A stretch of 64,000 nucleotides of DNA from Oscillospiraceae bacterium (lineage in GTDB: Bacteria > Bacillota > Clostridia > Oscillospirales > Ruminococcaceae), in contig JAQYLI010000031.1 in assembly GCA_028720105.1 (NCBI GenBank), positions 1 to 64,000 on the forward strand, written 5' to 3'. The position numbers and the translations under genes are program-made. Of this stretch, positions 31,265-39,973 are shown piece by piece. The notes under the pieces were generated by a model. It worked only from the letters and a program-made list of their open reading frames with translations, was not told the origin of the DNA and did not search any database. Positions within the stretch are counted from its first letter, which is position 1, and every line of letters begins with the position of its first letter.

Positions 31265-33910
31265 TCAGTCGGGACGATATTCCTCAATGATGAATGCCTC
31301 GAAGATATCGCCTTCCTTGATATCGTTGAATTTTTCAAGTGTGATACCGCATTCGTAGCCTTCAGCGACCTCCTTCACATCGTCCTTGAAGCGTTTGAGG
31401 CTTGACATCTTATCCTCGGCAATAACGATACCGTCACGAACAACTCTTATCTGACTTGCACGTGTGACCTTTCCGCTGAGAACATAGGAGCCTGCAACAA
31501 GACCAACGCTGGATATCTTGTAAACCTGTCTTACCTCGATACGACCCATAGCTATCTCTCTAAACTTGGGAGCAAGCATACCCTTCATAGCGGTGCTTAT
31601 CTCCTCGATAGCATCGTAAATAATGCGGTAGAGACGAATATCGACGCCGTCACGTTCTGCATTGTCCGCAGCAACGGGGTCGGGACGCACATTAAAGCCT
31701 ACAATGATGGCATTTGAAGCACTTGCAAGCATAACATCGCCCTCGGAAACAGCACCGACTGCCCCGTGGATAACTCTGATACGCACCTCGTCATTAGAGA
31801 GCTTTTCGAGAGACTGCTTTACAGCCTCAACAGAGCCCTGAACGTCAGCCTTGACAATAATGGGCAGCTCCTTTATCTCGCCCTGCTCGATCTGGCTGAA
31901 CAGGTTGTCGAGAGTTACCTTCTGATACTGCTTGAACTGCTCCTGCTTAGCCTCGTGCTTACGCTGCTCAACAAGCTCTCTTGCAAGGCGTTCGTCCTCA
32001 ACTGCATTGAAGATATCGCCTGCGGAGGGAACCTCTGCAAGACCTGTTATCTCAACGGGATAGGAAGGACCTGCCTCGTGTACAACAGCGCCCTTATCAT
32101 TAGTCATAACTCTTACACGGCCAACAGCAGTGCCTGCAATGATGATATCGCCTGTGTGAAGAGTACCGTTCTGAACGAGAACCGTTGCGATAGGACCTCT
32201 TCCCTTGTCAAGACGTGCCTCGATAACAGTACCCTTTGCAAGACGGTTGGGATTAGCCTTAAGCTCTGCCACCTCGGCAACGAGAAGGATATTTTCAAGA
32301 AGATCGTCAATACCCATACCTGTTTTAGCGGAAACGGGAACGCAGATAACATCGCCGCCCCATTCCTCAACAACAAGGTTGTGCTCGGTGAGCTGCTGCA
32401 TAACGTTCTGAGGATTTGCGCCCTCCTTATCCATCTTGTTAATGGCAACGATAATGCTTACGCCTGCAGCCTTTGCATGATTTATAGCCTCAACAGTCTG
32501 GGGCATAATTCCGTCATCGGCAGCAACTACGAGGATAGCGATATCCGTAACAGATGCACCTCTTGCACGCATTGATGTAAATGCCTCGTGACCGGGAGTA
32601 TCCAGGAAAGTGATCTCCTTGCCCTTGCAGTTAACACGGTATGCACCGATGTGCTGGGTAATACCGCCTGCCTCGGATGCGGTAACATTTGCGTTTCTGA
32701 TCCTGTCGAGAAGAGAAGTCTTACCGTGGTCAACGTGACCCATAACAACTACAACAGGCGCTCTTTCAACACCCTCGCCGTCATCGTCGCTGTCGTCGAT
32801 AAGTCTTTCCTCAATGGTGATGATAACTTCCTTCTCAACCTTTGCGCCCAGCTCCTCTGCAACGAGAGAAGCGGTGTCAAAGTCGATCACCTGATTTATT
32901 GTGCACATCTCACCGAGACCCATAAGCTTCTTGATGACCTCGGTAGCTGTAACTTTAAGACGTGAAGCCAGCTCGGAAACAACTATCTCATCGGGGATAA
33001 GAACTTTAAGCTGCTGCTTTCTTGCGCGCTCAAGCTCAAGTCTGCGGAGCTTTTCAGCCTCGGTCTCCTTTTTGCTGGAATACTGCTGCTTGTTTCTCTG
33101 AGCGGACTTCTGAGTAAGCTTCTGCTTCTTGGAGAAGTTATCCTTGCCGTGTCTGCCGCTTCCGCCGCCGTTCAGAGGAGCGATATTCTCGTACTTTTCG
33201 TTGTATTTGTCGATATCAACATAGCTTCCTCTTGTGTCCACGGTACGTGTTTTCTGCTCTACCTTGACGCTCTCTGCGGAGAAATTGCCGTCAAGCTTTG
33301 TTTTTGTGGACTTGTTGTCCGCAGGCTTGTTTTCCTGTTTCTTTTCGGAAGCCTTTGCAGCCTGATTTTTCTTCTGCTCGTTGGTTTTCTGGATCTGGCT
33401 TTCAAACTTCTCAACAGCGGATTTCTGAGTTTCCTTGCGAATAGGCGCGTTCTGCTGAGGCTTGTTTTCAGCCTTGGGAGCATCCTTAGGAGCTTCCTGC
33501 TTCTGAGACTCGGGCTTTTTATTCTCCTTTGTAGGTGCGGGAGCCTTTGCAGTCTCCTGCTTTTCAGTCTTTGCGGGAGCTTCGGACTTCTGAGCAGGCT
33601 TAGGCTCAGCCTTCTTTGCAGCAGGCTTTTTTTCTGCTGCAGGTTTCTCGGCAGCTTTCTTTTCCTCTGCAGGCTTCTGTGCAGGCTTGTCGTTTCTTGA
33701 AGCATAATAAGGATCGAAGCTGTCCACCTGATTATTCTGTGAATAATATTCAAGAATAATATTTAGCTCCTCCTGACTTACACTTGCGGACGGCTTCTTT
33801 GCAGCGCCGAATTTTGCGCTTACGAACTCCGCAAGCTCCTGACCCGAAATTTTCAGATCCTTGGCTATATCACTGATTTTATTTTTCGTCTGTGACTGTT
33901 TTGTACTCAT
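31265..33910 (-). CDS. infB: Translation initiation factor IF-2
   Basis: The 881-residue GTPase brings initiator tRNA to the 30S subunit. G-domain motifs are [20 protein letters not shown] and NKMD. The N-terminal about 270 residues are a low-complexity Lys/Ala/Pro/Glu linker after a small IF2_N domain ([20 protein letters not shown]). AGGAGG lies upstream of the ATG. Core operon member. Confidence 0.97.
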   Translation of the reverse strand: MSTKQSQTKNKISDIAKDLKISGQELAEFVSAKFGAAKKPSASVSQEELNIILEYYSQNNQVDSFDPYYASRNDKPAQKPAEEKKAAEKPAAEKKPAAKKAEPKPAQKSEAPAKTEKQETAKAPAPTKENKKPESQKQEAPKDAPKAENKPQQNAPIRKETQKSAVEKFESQIQKTNEQKKNQAAKASEKKQENKPADNKSTKTKLDGNFSAESVKVEQKTRTVDTRGSYVDIDKYNEKYENIAPLNGGGSGRHGKDNFSKKQKLTQKSAQRNKQQYSSKKETEAEKLRRLELERARKQQLKVLIPDEIVVSELASRLKVTATEVIKKLMGLGEMCTINQVIDFDTASLVAEELGAKVEKEVIITIEERLIDDSDDDGEGVERAPVVVVMGHVDHGKTSLLDRIRNANVTASEAGGITQHIGAYRVNCKGKEITFLDTPGHEAFTSMRARGASVTDIAILVVAADDGIMPQTVEAINHAKAAGVSIIVAINKMDKEGANPQNVMQQLTEHNLVVEEWGGDVICVPVSAKTGMGIDDLLENILLVAEVAELKANPNRLAKGTVIEARLDKGRGPIATVLVQNGTLHTGDIIIAGTAVGRVRVMTNDKGAVVHEAGPSYPVEITGLAEVPSAGDIFNAVEDERLARELVEQRKHEAKQEQFKQYQKVTLDNLFSQIEQGEIKELPIIVKADVQGSVEAVKQSLEKLSNDEVRIRVIHGAVGAVSEGDVMLASASNAIIVGFNVRPDPVAADNAERDGVDIRLYRIIYDAIEEISTAMKGMLAPKFREIAMGRIEVRQVYKISSVGLVAGSYVLSGKVTRASQIRVVRDGIVIAEDKMSSLKRFKDDVKEVAEGYECGITLEKFNDIKEGDIFEAFIIEEYRPD

Positions 33911-33937
33911 AGGCTATAAGACCCTCCTAATATTACG

Positions 33938-34249
33938 TTACTGCCGTAAAAGCTCGTTTATTTTCTTAGCAAAGCCCTCGTCGCATATACTCATAACTCC
34001 CGCCTTTCTGCCCGTACCGAACTCTATCTCGGCAATGGTAACGGGAATGGTATAGACTTCTGTAGAGTTTTTACCGGCGAAAAATCTGACTTCTTTTTCC
34101 GTCTTTGCGGAAATATCCGTTGCAAGAAGAACAAGCTTTGCTTTGCCTGTCTGAATGGACTCTTTCACCGAGTCAAATCCCATAGTCATTCTTCCTGCTT
34201 TTCTGCAAATCGTAAGCAGATCAAATATCTTTTGTTTATTGCCGTTCAT
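33938..34249 (-). CDS. L7Ae/L30e-like RNA-binding protein (YlxQ type)
   Basis: A 103-residue protein of the ribosomal L7Ae fold with LTICRKAGRMTMGFDSVKES and KLVLLATDISAKTEKEV. In Bacillus the equivalent gene between ylxR and infB encodes YlxQ, an RNA-binding protein of unclear role. It overlaps the end of the upstream gene by 14 bases. Confidence 0.9.
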   Translation of the reverse strand: MNGNKQKIFDLLTICRKAGRMTMGFDSVKESIQTGKAKLVLLATDISAKTEKEVRFFAGKNSTEVYTIPVTIAEIEFGTGRKAGVMSICDEGFAKKINELLRQ

Positions 34250-34508
34250 TCAGCTCTCTCTCCATAGTGTCGTAGACCTCGTCTGATATGCGGCATTCAA
34301 AGCTTTTCTCGAAGCGTTTTGCCTTTTTTGCAAGTCTGAGACACTCCGCATTGGGACAAACATACGCTCCTCTTCCGGACTTCTTTCCCGTAAGATCGAG
34401 AGATATCTCGCCCTCGGGAGACTTCACCGCACGAATAAGTTCTTTCTTAGGCTTCATCTCGCCGCAGCCGAGACACATTCTCATAGGTATCTTCTTAACG
34501 CCTGCCAC
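34236..34508 (-). CDS. YlxR/RnpM-family RNA-binding protein
   Basis: A 90-residue protein with the family hallmarks RMCLGCGEMKPKKELIR and GRGAYVCPNAECL. YlxR (RnpM) in Bacillus binds the RNase P RNA. The start is GTG 34508 with GAGGTGAT upstream. It lies between nusA and the L7Ae-like gene, the standard order. Confidence 0.92.
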   Translation of the reverse strand: MAGVKKIPMRMCLGCGEMKPKKELIRAVKSPEGEISLDLTGKKSGRGAYVCPNAECLRLAKKAKRFEKSFECRISDEVYDTMERELNERQ

Positions 34509-34548
34509 AATATCACCTCGTTTTATCTGATGTATATATCAATGCGGA

Positions 34549-35592
34549 TCACTCCACAGGATTTTCGGGCTTGATGTCTATCTTGAAGCCTGTGAGACGG
34601 GCTGCAAGCTTGGCGTTCTGACCCTTGTTTCCGATAGCGAGAGAAAGCTGATTATTGGGCACGATAACGGTGCACATTTTCTCCTCGCCCTCGGCAATGT
34701 CAACTCTTATAACGTCCGCAGGAGCAAGAGCCTTTGCGATAAATACCGCAGGGTCCTCGTCATAAACGATAATGTCTATCTTCTCGCCGCCCAGCTCCTC
34801 AACTATCTTGCTTATTCTCGAACGTCTGGGTCCTATGCAGGCGCCTACACAGTCAACATTGGGGTCCTTTGAGCAAACGGCTATCTTAGTGCGGGAGCCG
34901 GCCTCTCTTGCTATGGACTTTACTTCAACTACTCCGTCATATATCTCGGGAATTTCAAGCTCGAAAAGCCTCTTTACCAAGTCCTTGTGAGTACGTGAGA
35001 TCTTGACGGAGGGCTTTCTGTCGGGGTTTATGATCCCAACTACGTAAATTTTGACAATATCGCCTTCGGTAAGTACTTCTCCGGGGATCTGCTCGTTCTT
35101 GTAAAGGCAAATCTCATTCTTGTCAACAAGCATAATGGCATTGCCCGTAGCAGGCTCTACCTTCTGAACCGTTGCGGAAATTATCTCGTGAACTTTGTCC
35201 TTGTACTGAGCAATTATCTTTTCCTTTTCAAATTCCTTAACATCGTGTCTGATGGACTGCTTTGCATACTGAGCGGCAACTCTGCCGAACTTTGCGGTGT
35301 CAAGCTTGTAGGGAACGGCGTCTCCGCATACGCAGTTAGGAACAATGGTGCGCGCTTCCTCAATGTTTATCTCGTTAAGGTCGATTGGCTCGTCGTCAAC
35401 CACGTTTCTCATAACGCATACGTCAAACTTATTTTCTGCAGGGTCAATGTCCACAAGAAAATCGTCACAATCGGGATATTCCTTTCTTACAGCCTTTAAA
35501 ATACCCTGTTCGATCTTCTCCACAAGAGCGTCAAGCGGAATGTTATTTTCATTGGCGAGACATTCAAGTGCGTCAAAAAATTCCTTATTCAT
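34549..35592 (-). CDS. nusA: Transcription termination/antitermination factor NusA
   Basis: The 347-residue protein has the NusA N-terminal domain, an S1 domain (GEVLTEGDIVKIYVVGI) and two KH domains (ACIGPRRSRISKIVEELGGEKIDIIVY and the LAIGNKGQNAKLAARLTG segment). It lacks the C-terminal acidic repeats of E. coli NusA, as is normal in Firmicutes. It follows rimP by 35 bases, with AGGAGG 13 bases before the ATG. Confidence 0.96.
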   Translation of the reverse strand: MNKEFFDALECLANENNIPLDALVEKIEQGILKAVRKEYPDCDDFLVDIDPAENKFDVCVMRNVVDDEPIDLNEINIEEARTIVPNCVCGDAVPYKLDTAKFGRVAAQYAKQSIRHDVKEFEKEKIIAQYKDKVHEIISATVQKVEPATGNAIMLVDKNEICLYKNEQIPGEVLTEGDIVKIYVVGIINPDRKPSVKISRTHKDLVKRLFELEIPEIYDGVVEVKSIAREAGSRTKIAVCSKDPNVDCVGACIGPRRSRISKIVEELGGEKIDIIVYDEDPAVFIAKALAPADVIRVDIAEGEEKMCTVIVPNNQLSLAIGNKGQNAKLAARLTGFKIDIKPENPVE

Positions 35593-35627
35593 TTTTCTTA
35601 TATTCCTCCTGAAATTGTATTTTAATC

Positions 35628-36146
35628 TTATTCATCACTCAGAAATTCTTCGGGCAGCTCCTCGTCGTCATAGAGCTTCACAAATGCGGTATCGGATAAT
35701 GCTATCTCCTCGGTGCCCCGCTCGGTCTCTACGGTAATGCTGCCGCTTTCCTTATTATACGCTGTCAGCACGGCGATAAATTCCTTAACGCCGTCTTTTT
35801 CACGGATATATCTTATGCGCAGCGGACATTCAAGGAACCTTTCAAAATGCTCCTGCCTTTTAAGCTCCCTGCCAAGCCCAGGAGAACCGACCTCAAGCAT
35901 ATACTGCTCGTCGATAGGGTCACGCTCGTCAAGAGCCGCAGAAAGGGGTCTCGTCATAGCCTCGCAGTCGTCCATATCAATATAGCCCTCGGGCTTTTCG
36001 ATAAGGACTCTGAGATATCTGAGAGCGCCCTCCTTGTCGTAGGTGATGTCCCAGATGGTAAGCCCGAGACTGTCGGCAATGGGCTTTGCTATCTCAAACA
36101 CAGCCGCGACCGTATTTCCGCCCTTGCCTCCCTTTTTAACTGCCAT
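35628..36146 (-). CDS. rimP: Ribosome maturation factor RimP
   Basis: The 172-residue protein is needed for 30S assembly. Typical motifs are LRVLIEKPEGYIDMDDCEAMTR (read in parts), YMLEVGSPGL and RELKRQEHF. ATG 36146 is chosen because GGAGG is then 7 bases upstream; the longer frame begins with a TTG inside the leader. It is the first gene of the core operon. Confidence 0.93.
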   Translation of the reverse strand: MAVKKGGKGGNTVAAVFEIAKPIADSLGLTIWDITYDKEGALRYLRVLIEKPEGYIDMDDCEAMTRPLSAALDERDPIDEQYMLEVGSPGLGRELKRQEHFERFLECPLRIRYIREKDGVKEFIAVLTAYNKESGSITVETERGTEEIALSDTAFVKLYDDEELPEEFLSDE

Positions 36147-36219
36147 AAACATACCTCCATCAAACAAGAAAGACCGGATTGCTCCGATCTTTGCCTCAAA
36201 CTATTGGTGTACTGTAATT

Positions 36220-36248
36220 ATTATAACACATTTTTCTGTGAAATGCAA
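36220..36248 (-). promoter_or_regulatory. Promoter of the rimP-nusA-infB-gltX operon
   Basis: Minus strand TTGCAT (36243-36248), 17-base spacer, TATAAT (36220-36225) preceded by TGT. The leader before rimP is about 65 bases and can fold a short hairpin (AAAGATCGGAGC / GCTCC-like arms around 36170-36192). Confidence 0.7.
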
Positions 36249-36324
36249 GGGCTTTTGAAAAAAATTTGTCGGTAATAGGTAAAAAAATACCGCTCCGCAC
36301 CCCGAATTTATGTACAATATAGCA

Positions 36325-36364
36325 TAAACAAAGGCACAGAGAGCAGAAAAAAACTCCCTGTGCC
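36325..36364 (-). terminator. Terminator of ridA
   Basis: Minus strand GGCACAGGGAG pairs with CTCTCTGTGCC (one mismatch) across a T-rich loop, then TTTGTTTA. Confidence 0.65.
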
Positions 36365-36373
36365 GTAAAAATA

Positions 36374-36748
36374 TCAAAGCTCAGCGATAACTTCGACCTC
36401 AGCAAGAACGCCCTTGGGAAGCTTTGACACCTCCACGCAGGAACGTGCAGGCTTGCTTGTGAAATACTCGCCGTAAACCGCATTGAACGCAGCAAAATCA
36501 TCCATATTGTCAAGGAAGCAAGTGGTCTTTACCACATTGTCAAAGGTGCAGCCTGCCTCGGCAAGAACAGCTTTAAGATTTTCGCAGATCTGTCTTGTCT
36601 GAGCCTCAATCCCCTGAGCCTCAACATTGCCCGTTGCGGGGTCAATTGCTATCTGACCCGATGTGAAAAGAAGATTTCCGCACTTTACTGCCTGAGAGTA
36701 AGGACCGATAGCGTCGGGAGCGTTTTTGGTGTAGATTTTTTCTGACAT
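36374..36748 (-). CDS. ridA: RidA family enamine/imine deaminase
   Basis: A 124-residue RidA/YjgF/UK114 protein that hydrolyses reactive 2-aminoacrylate and 2-iminobutyrate released by PLP enzymes such as threonine dehydratase. Key motifs are GPYSQAV, GQIAIDPATGN and the C-terminal RSCVEVSKLPKGVLAEVE with the active-site Arg. GGAGG precedes the ATG. The nearby ilvA gene makes the substrate, which supports the role. Confidence 0.92.
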   Translation of the reverse strand: MSEKIYTKNAPDAIGPYSQAVKCGNLLFTSGQIAIDPATGNVEAQGIEAQTRQICENLKAVLAEAGCTFDNVVKTTCFLDNMDDFAAFNAVYGEYFTSKPARSCVEVSKLPKGVLAEVEVIAEL

Positions 36749-37063
36749 AGTTTTTTCCTCCTTGGATATATTTGTTATTATTTATAAACATCTGCTCATA
36801 AATTGGAATTTATCAAATCGCCAAATTCCGATTTACCGAGCCATTTTCACAATACTATAACAAAATGGATACCTTAAATTTTAATCCCGACTTGCAGGTG
36901 GTTGGTAAATATCATACAATTCTGCATGAATTTATACCTACACAACGACGATTTGCCATTTTGAAAATCCGAATTTCTACTGATTGACAGTGCAGAAAGC
37001 GCATAAAATGTGGTTTCTCACGATTGATAGTCCAAAATAACAACCGTGTACAAGTCGGAATTT
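36749..37063. other. 315-bp gap without a gene
   Basis: AT-rich sequence between ridA and the cupin gene. It holds several loose copies of a TTCCGA/TCGGAA element (near 36824, 36968 and 37052; another at 37447) but no open frame with a Shine-Dalgarno site and no tRNA-like fold. Confidence 0.4.
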
Positions 37064-37429
37064 TTAATTTTTATCTTTGTACGCATATCCAAAGTTAATT
37101 GGCGGTGCAGTTACTGAAACATATACAAATTCCGTTTCTCCATCATTTAAGAGTCCATGTACATCCTTATCAGCAAATCTTACAACATCTCCTGCTTTAA
37201 ACTCCATTTCATTGTTATCAGCAAGCAGAAGTTTTCCAACACCTTTTGTTGCATACCATATTTGTTCAGAGGCATCGTGAGTATGTCTTGGCTGACTTGC
37301 TCCTGACTCAAGGTGTACTTCTGTAATTGTTACTCGCTTGCTTGATGAGTTATCCGGATTCAGAAGCTGTCGTGAAACAACTCCAGGATTAGATAATACA
37401 ACGATTTCTTCTTTACTAATAAATTCCAT
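37064..37429 (-). CDS. Single-domain cupin protein
   Basis: A 121-residue cupin with the two metal-binding motifs RHTHDASEQIWYATKG (His, His, Glu) and FADKDVHGLLN (His). It may be a small enzyme or a sugar/metal-binding protein; cupins are too diverse to assign. TAGGAGG precedes the ATG. It has its own promoter and a leader with a perfect inverted repeat. Its AT-richness and low-bias codons differ from flanking ridA and ilvA, so it may be acquired. Confidence 0.85.
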   Translation of the reverse strand: MEFISKEEIVVLSNPGVVSRQLLNPDNSSSKRVTITEVHLESGASQPRHTHDASEQIWYATKGVGKLLLADNNEMEFKAGDVVRFADKDVHGLLNDGETEFVYVSVTAPPINFGYAYKDKN

Positions 37430-37454
37430 GATTAACCTCCTACAACTTCCGATT

Positions 37455-37489
37455 TATCGGGCTGATGATTCTATATAATCAGCCCGATA
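37455..37489. promoter_or_regulatory. Perfect 12-bp inverted repeat in the cupin leader
   Basis: TATCGGGCTGAT and ATCAGCCCGATA around an 11-base spacer. It starts about 12 bases after the -10, so it covers the transcript start. No T-run follows, so it is more likely an operator or 5' stabilising hairpin than a terminator. Confidence 0.5.
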
Positions 37490-37500
37490 TCTAATTTTAT

Positions 37501-37529
37501 ATTATACCATATTCACCTGCAAAAATCAA
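37501..37529 (-). promoter_or_regulatory. Promoter of the cupin gene
   Basis: Minus strand TTGATT (37524-37529), 17-base spacer, TATAAT (37501-37506) preceded by TGG. Confidence 0.65.
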
Positions 37530-37544
37530 CCGCCAGCAGACCAA

Positions 37545-38741
37545 TTATTTAAGAACAAATCCCGCCTCAGTAAGCGCATTACGTATCTGAGCAATATGCT
37601 CGTGATTTCTTGTTTCAAGGATAATTCTCAGATAGCAGCCGTTGATATCCGCACCCTCGTTAGCACGTTCGTGATGAACGGAAATAACATTGCCGCCAAG
37701 AGAAGCGATAATATCCGAAACGCCCTTGAGCTGACCCGGCTTGTCGATAAGCTCAATGTTAAGCAGACAAGTCCTTCCCGATTTAAGCAGACCTCTCTCA
37801 ATAACTCGGCTGAGAATGGTAACGTCAATGTTTCCTCCCGAAACAAGGCAGATGACCTTCTTGCCCTCTATCTCGGGTATCTTGTCAAACATAACCGCCG
37901 CCACGGGAACAGCTCCCGCACCCTCGGCAATAAGCTTGTGCTGCTCCATAAGAGCAAGTATTGCGCTGGATATCTCGTCATCGGTAACGGTAACTATACC
38001 GTCAACATATTCTTTGCACAGTTCAAAGGTATGCGTACCCGGCTCCATTACCTTTATTCCGTCAGCAATGGTGGAAACGGAGGAAAGACGCTCGATCTTT
38101 CCGTGTGCGAGAGACTGCTCCATACTGGGTGCACCTGCTGCCTGAACGCCGTAGACCTTTATTTCGGGCTTAAGCTTTTTAAGAGTGAACGCAACGCCCG
38201 AAATAAGTCCGCCGCCGCCTACGGGAACCACAACAGCGTCCGCCTCGGGAAGCTGCTCAAGAAGCTCAAGTCCGATAGTTCCCTGTCCTGCGATAACATA
38301 CTCGTCATCAAAGGGGTGGATAAAGGTGTAACCCTTTTCGTCTCTCAGGCTGATAGCCTTTGCGTATGCGTCATCGTAAACGCCGTCAACAAGGCATATA
38401 TCCGCACCATAGGAACGGGTTGCCTCGATTTTTGAGATAGGCGCAGCGTCGGGGAGGCAGATAAGAGATTTAATACCGTTCTTTGCCGCAGCCAAAGCCA
38501 CTCCCTGAGCGTGATTTCCTGCGCTGCAGGCAATAACTCCCCTTGCCTTTTCCGCGTCTGAAAGCTGGGAAATTTTGTAATATGCTCCTCTCACCTTGAA
38601 TGAGCCTGTTACCTGCAAATTCTCGGTTTTAAGATAGACCTCACATTTGTCCGAAAGTTTTGGAGCAGGGATAATATCGGTTTTTCTGATGACCTCTTTA
38701 AGCTTGTAAGACGCACTGTAAACCATATCAAGTGTAAGCAT
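37545..38741 (-). CDS. ilvA: Threonine ammonia-lyase (threonine dehydratase)
   Basis: The 398-residue PLP enzyme converts threonine to 2-oxobutanoate, the first step to isoleucine. The PLP lysine is in GSFKVRGAYYK; the phosphate-binding loop is PVGGGGLISG; SAGNHAQGVA is typical. A C-terminal ACT-like domain (LLNIELIDKPGQLKGVSDI) suggests allosteric control. ATG 38741 has AGGAG 7 bases upstream; the longer frame lacks one. The T-box leader upstream indicates control by uncharged tRNA, probably isoleucine. Confidence 0.93.
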   Translation of the reverse strand: MLTLDMVYSASYKLKEVIRKTDIIPAPKLSDKCEVYLKTENLQVTGSFKVRGAYYKISQLSDAEKARGVIACSAGNHAQGVALAAAKNGIKSLICLPDAAPISKIEATRSYGADICLVDGVYDDAYAKAISLRDEKGYTFIHPFDDEYVIAGQGTIGLELLEQLPEADAVVVPVGGGGLISGVAFTLKKLKPEIKVYGVQAAGAPSMEQSLAHGKIERLSSVSTIADGIKVMEPGTHTFELCKEYVDGIVTVTDDEISSAILALMEQHKLIAEGAGAVPVAAVMFDKIPEIEGKKVICLVSGGNIDVTILSRVIERGLLKSGRTCLLNIELIDKPGQLKGVSDIIASLGGNVISVHHERANEGADINGCYLRIILETRNHEHIAQIRNALTEAGFVLK

Positions 38742-38784
38742 AACCATTCTCCTTTTCATCTTGGCAAAAGTTATTTTCGGAAAA

Positions 38785-38820
38785 TAAAAAAACCTCACCC
38801 CTTGTTATCAAGAGGTGAGG
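38785..38820 (-). terminator. T-box terminator hairpin
   Basis: Minus strand CCTCACCTCTT pairs with AAGGGGTGAGG over a short loop, followed by TTTTTTTA. The antiterminator would form instead when uncharged tRNA pairs with the leader. Confidence 0.8.
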
Positions 38821-39068
38821 ACAAATGTACCCACGTTACCACTCTTATTGCACCGATAATCGGTGCCGCTCAGTCTGCCATCAAACAATAGCAGTTCCCT
38901 GTAACGGGAGAATCCCGCTGCCGCCTAATAAGCCAAAGCCTTTCAGCCGCAAAGCTCAGGGGTGATGGGAGATTGCCTTAAAAGCCGCCTGCTCGCACCA
39001 AACGCAGGCTCTCTGATGACTTTTCCCGGGCGCTCCGTCCCCGTCAGCGCATTTGTAACATATCCGAT
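38785..39068 (-). ncRNA. T-box riboswitch of ilvA
   Basis: Read on the minus strand, the leader has a stem I with AGAGAGCC ... GGTGCGAG distal elements, the T-box core AGAGTGGTAACGTGGG (38831-38846) and the terminator at 38785-38820. The likely specifier lies in CCCATCACCCCTGAGC; ATC (38964-38966) would be an isoleucine codon and fits ilvA. The specifier choice is inference; the T-box core and terminator are clear. Confidence 0.85.
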
Positions 39069-39074
39069 ACTTTT

Positions 39075-39102
39075 ATTATAGCTTAATTTTCCGATTTGTC
39101 AA
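39075..39102 (-). promoter_or_regulatory. Promoter of the T-box-ilvA transcript
   Basis: Minus strand TTGACA (39097-39102), 16-base spacer, TATAAT (39075-39080). Confidence 0.75.
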
Positions 39103-39128
39103 GTGCTTTTTCAAACAATTTACAAAAA

Positions 39129-39731
39129 TCAGTCAAGCACCTTTTTGATAGCAGCCATAAGCTCCTCGTAGGTTTCATATGCAGGCAGCTCGGGGTTGTC
39201 CTTCTTTATCTTATCGGTGCTCTTGAAAAGGAAGCCTGCCTTGCTTGCCTTAATCATACCCAGGTCGTTGTAGCTGTCTCCGCTGGCAATGGTGTCATAT
39301 CCGATGGACTGGAGAGCCTTTACGGTGGTGAGTTTAGACTGCTCGCAGCGCATTTTAAAGCCTGTTACCTCGCCGTTTTCGGAAACCTCAAGGGAGTTGC
39401 AGAAAATGGTGGGCCAGCCCAGCTTCTTCATAAGAGGAGAAGCAAACTGTGTGAATGTGTCGCTGATTATAATTACCTGTGTCAGAGAACGAAGCTCGTC
39501 CAAAAACTCCTTTGCTCCGGGCATTGGGTCTATCTTTGCAATTGTATCCTGAATTTCCTTTAATCCAAGACCGTGCTCCTTGAGAATACCGATGCGCCAT
39601 TTCATCAGCTTATCATAATCGGGCTCGTCACGGGTGGTTTTTTTCAGCTCGGGTATACCGCTGGCCTCTGCAAATGCTATCCATATCTCGGGAACGAGAA
39701 CGCCCTCAAGGTCGAGACAAACTATATTCAT
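39129..39731 (-). CDS. thrH: ThrH-type phosphoserine phosphatase/homoserine phosphotransferase
   Basis: A 200-residue HAD enzyme. Motif I is DLEGVLVPE (Asp nucleophile, with the E-x-V variant of ThrH), motif II is ISDTF, and motif IV is SGDSYNDLGM. ThrH dephosphorylates phosphoserine and can transfer the phosphate to homoserine, linking serine and threonine synthesis. ATG 39731 has GTGAGGA upstream. It has its own extended -10 promoter and lies just upstream of the ilvA leader, in the same threonine-centred context. Confidence 0.88.
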   Translation of the reverse strand: MNIVCLDLEGVLVPEIWIAFAEASGIPELKKTTRDEPDYDKLMKWRIGILKEHGLGLKEIQDTIAKIDPMPGAKEFLDELRSLTQVIIISDTFTQFASPLMKKLGWPTIFCNSLEVSENGEVTGFKMRCEQSKLTTVKALQSIGYDTIASGDSYNDLGMIKASKAGFLFKSTDKIKKDNPELPAYETYEELMAAIKKVLD

Positions 39732-39790
39732 ATCATATTTCCTCACTTTTCCTATGTATTCTCCCGCAAAACTTGCGAAATTCTTATTTG

Positions 39791-39819
39791 ATTATATCAC
39801 ATTTAGGACTCAAAGTCAA
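39791..39819 (-). promoter_or_regulatory. Promoter of thrH
   Basis: Minus strand TTGACT (39814-39819), 17-base spacer, TATAAT (39791-39796) preceded by TGA. Confidence 0.7.
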
Positions 39820-39880
39820 TATTTTGAAAAAAAATAAACAGCTGCACATAAAACACAACACATTATCATTCGCAAAACTC

Positions 39881-39917
39881 TTTACATCTTGACATTTATA
39901 CGATTTAGATGTAAAAT
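39881..39917 (+). promoter_or_regulatory. Hydrogenase promoter with 9-bp operator-like repeat
   Basis: TTGACA (39889-39894), 17-base spacer and TAAAAT (39912-39917). TTTACATCT (39881-39889) and its exact complement AGATGTAAA (39907-39915) flank the -35/-10 interval, overlapping both ends. This is a good repressor site layout. Confidence 0.6.
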
Positions 39918-39973
39918 TATAATGATAGTTGTCATACCTGTTTAACAGCCGCAAGGAAAGGATTTTTAAGATC

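Noticed and set aside
31766-33700. Long plus-strand frames opposite infB, including a Leu/Cys-rich one
   Set aside because: Shadows of infB; the hydrophobic look comes from the reversed Lys/Ala/Glu-rich linker.
31265-33910. Repeats in the IF-2 N-terminal linker as a repeat element
   Set aside because: Lys/Ala/Pro-rich low complexity is normal for IF-2 linkers.
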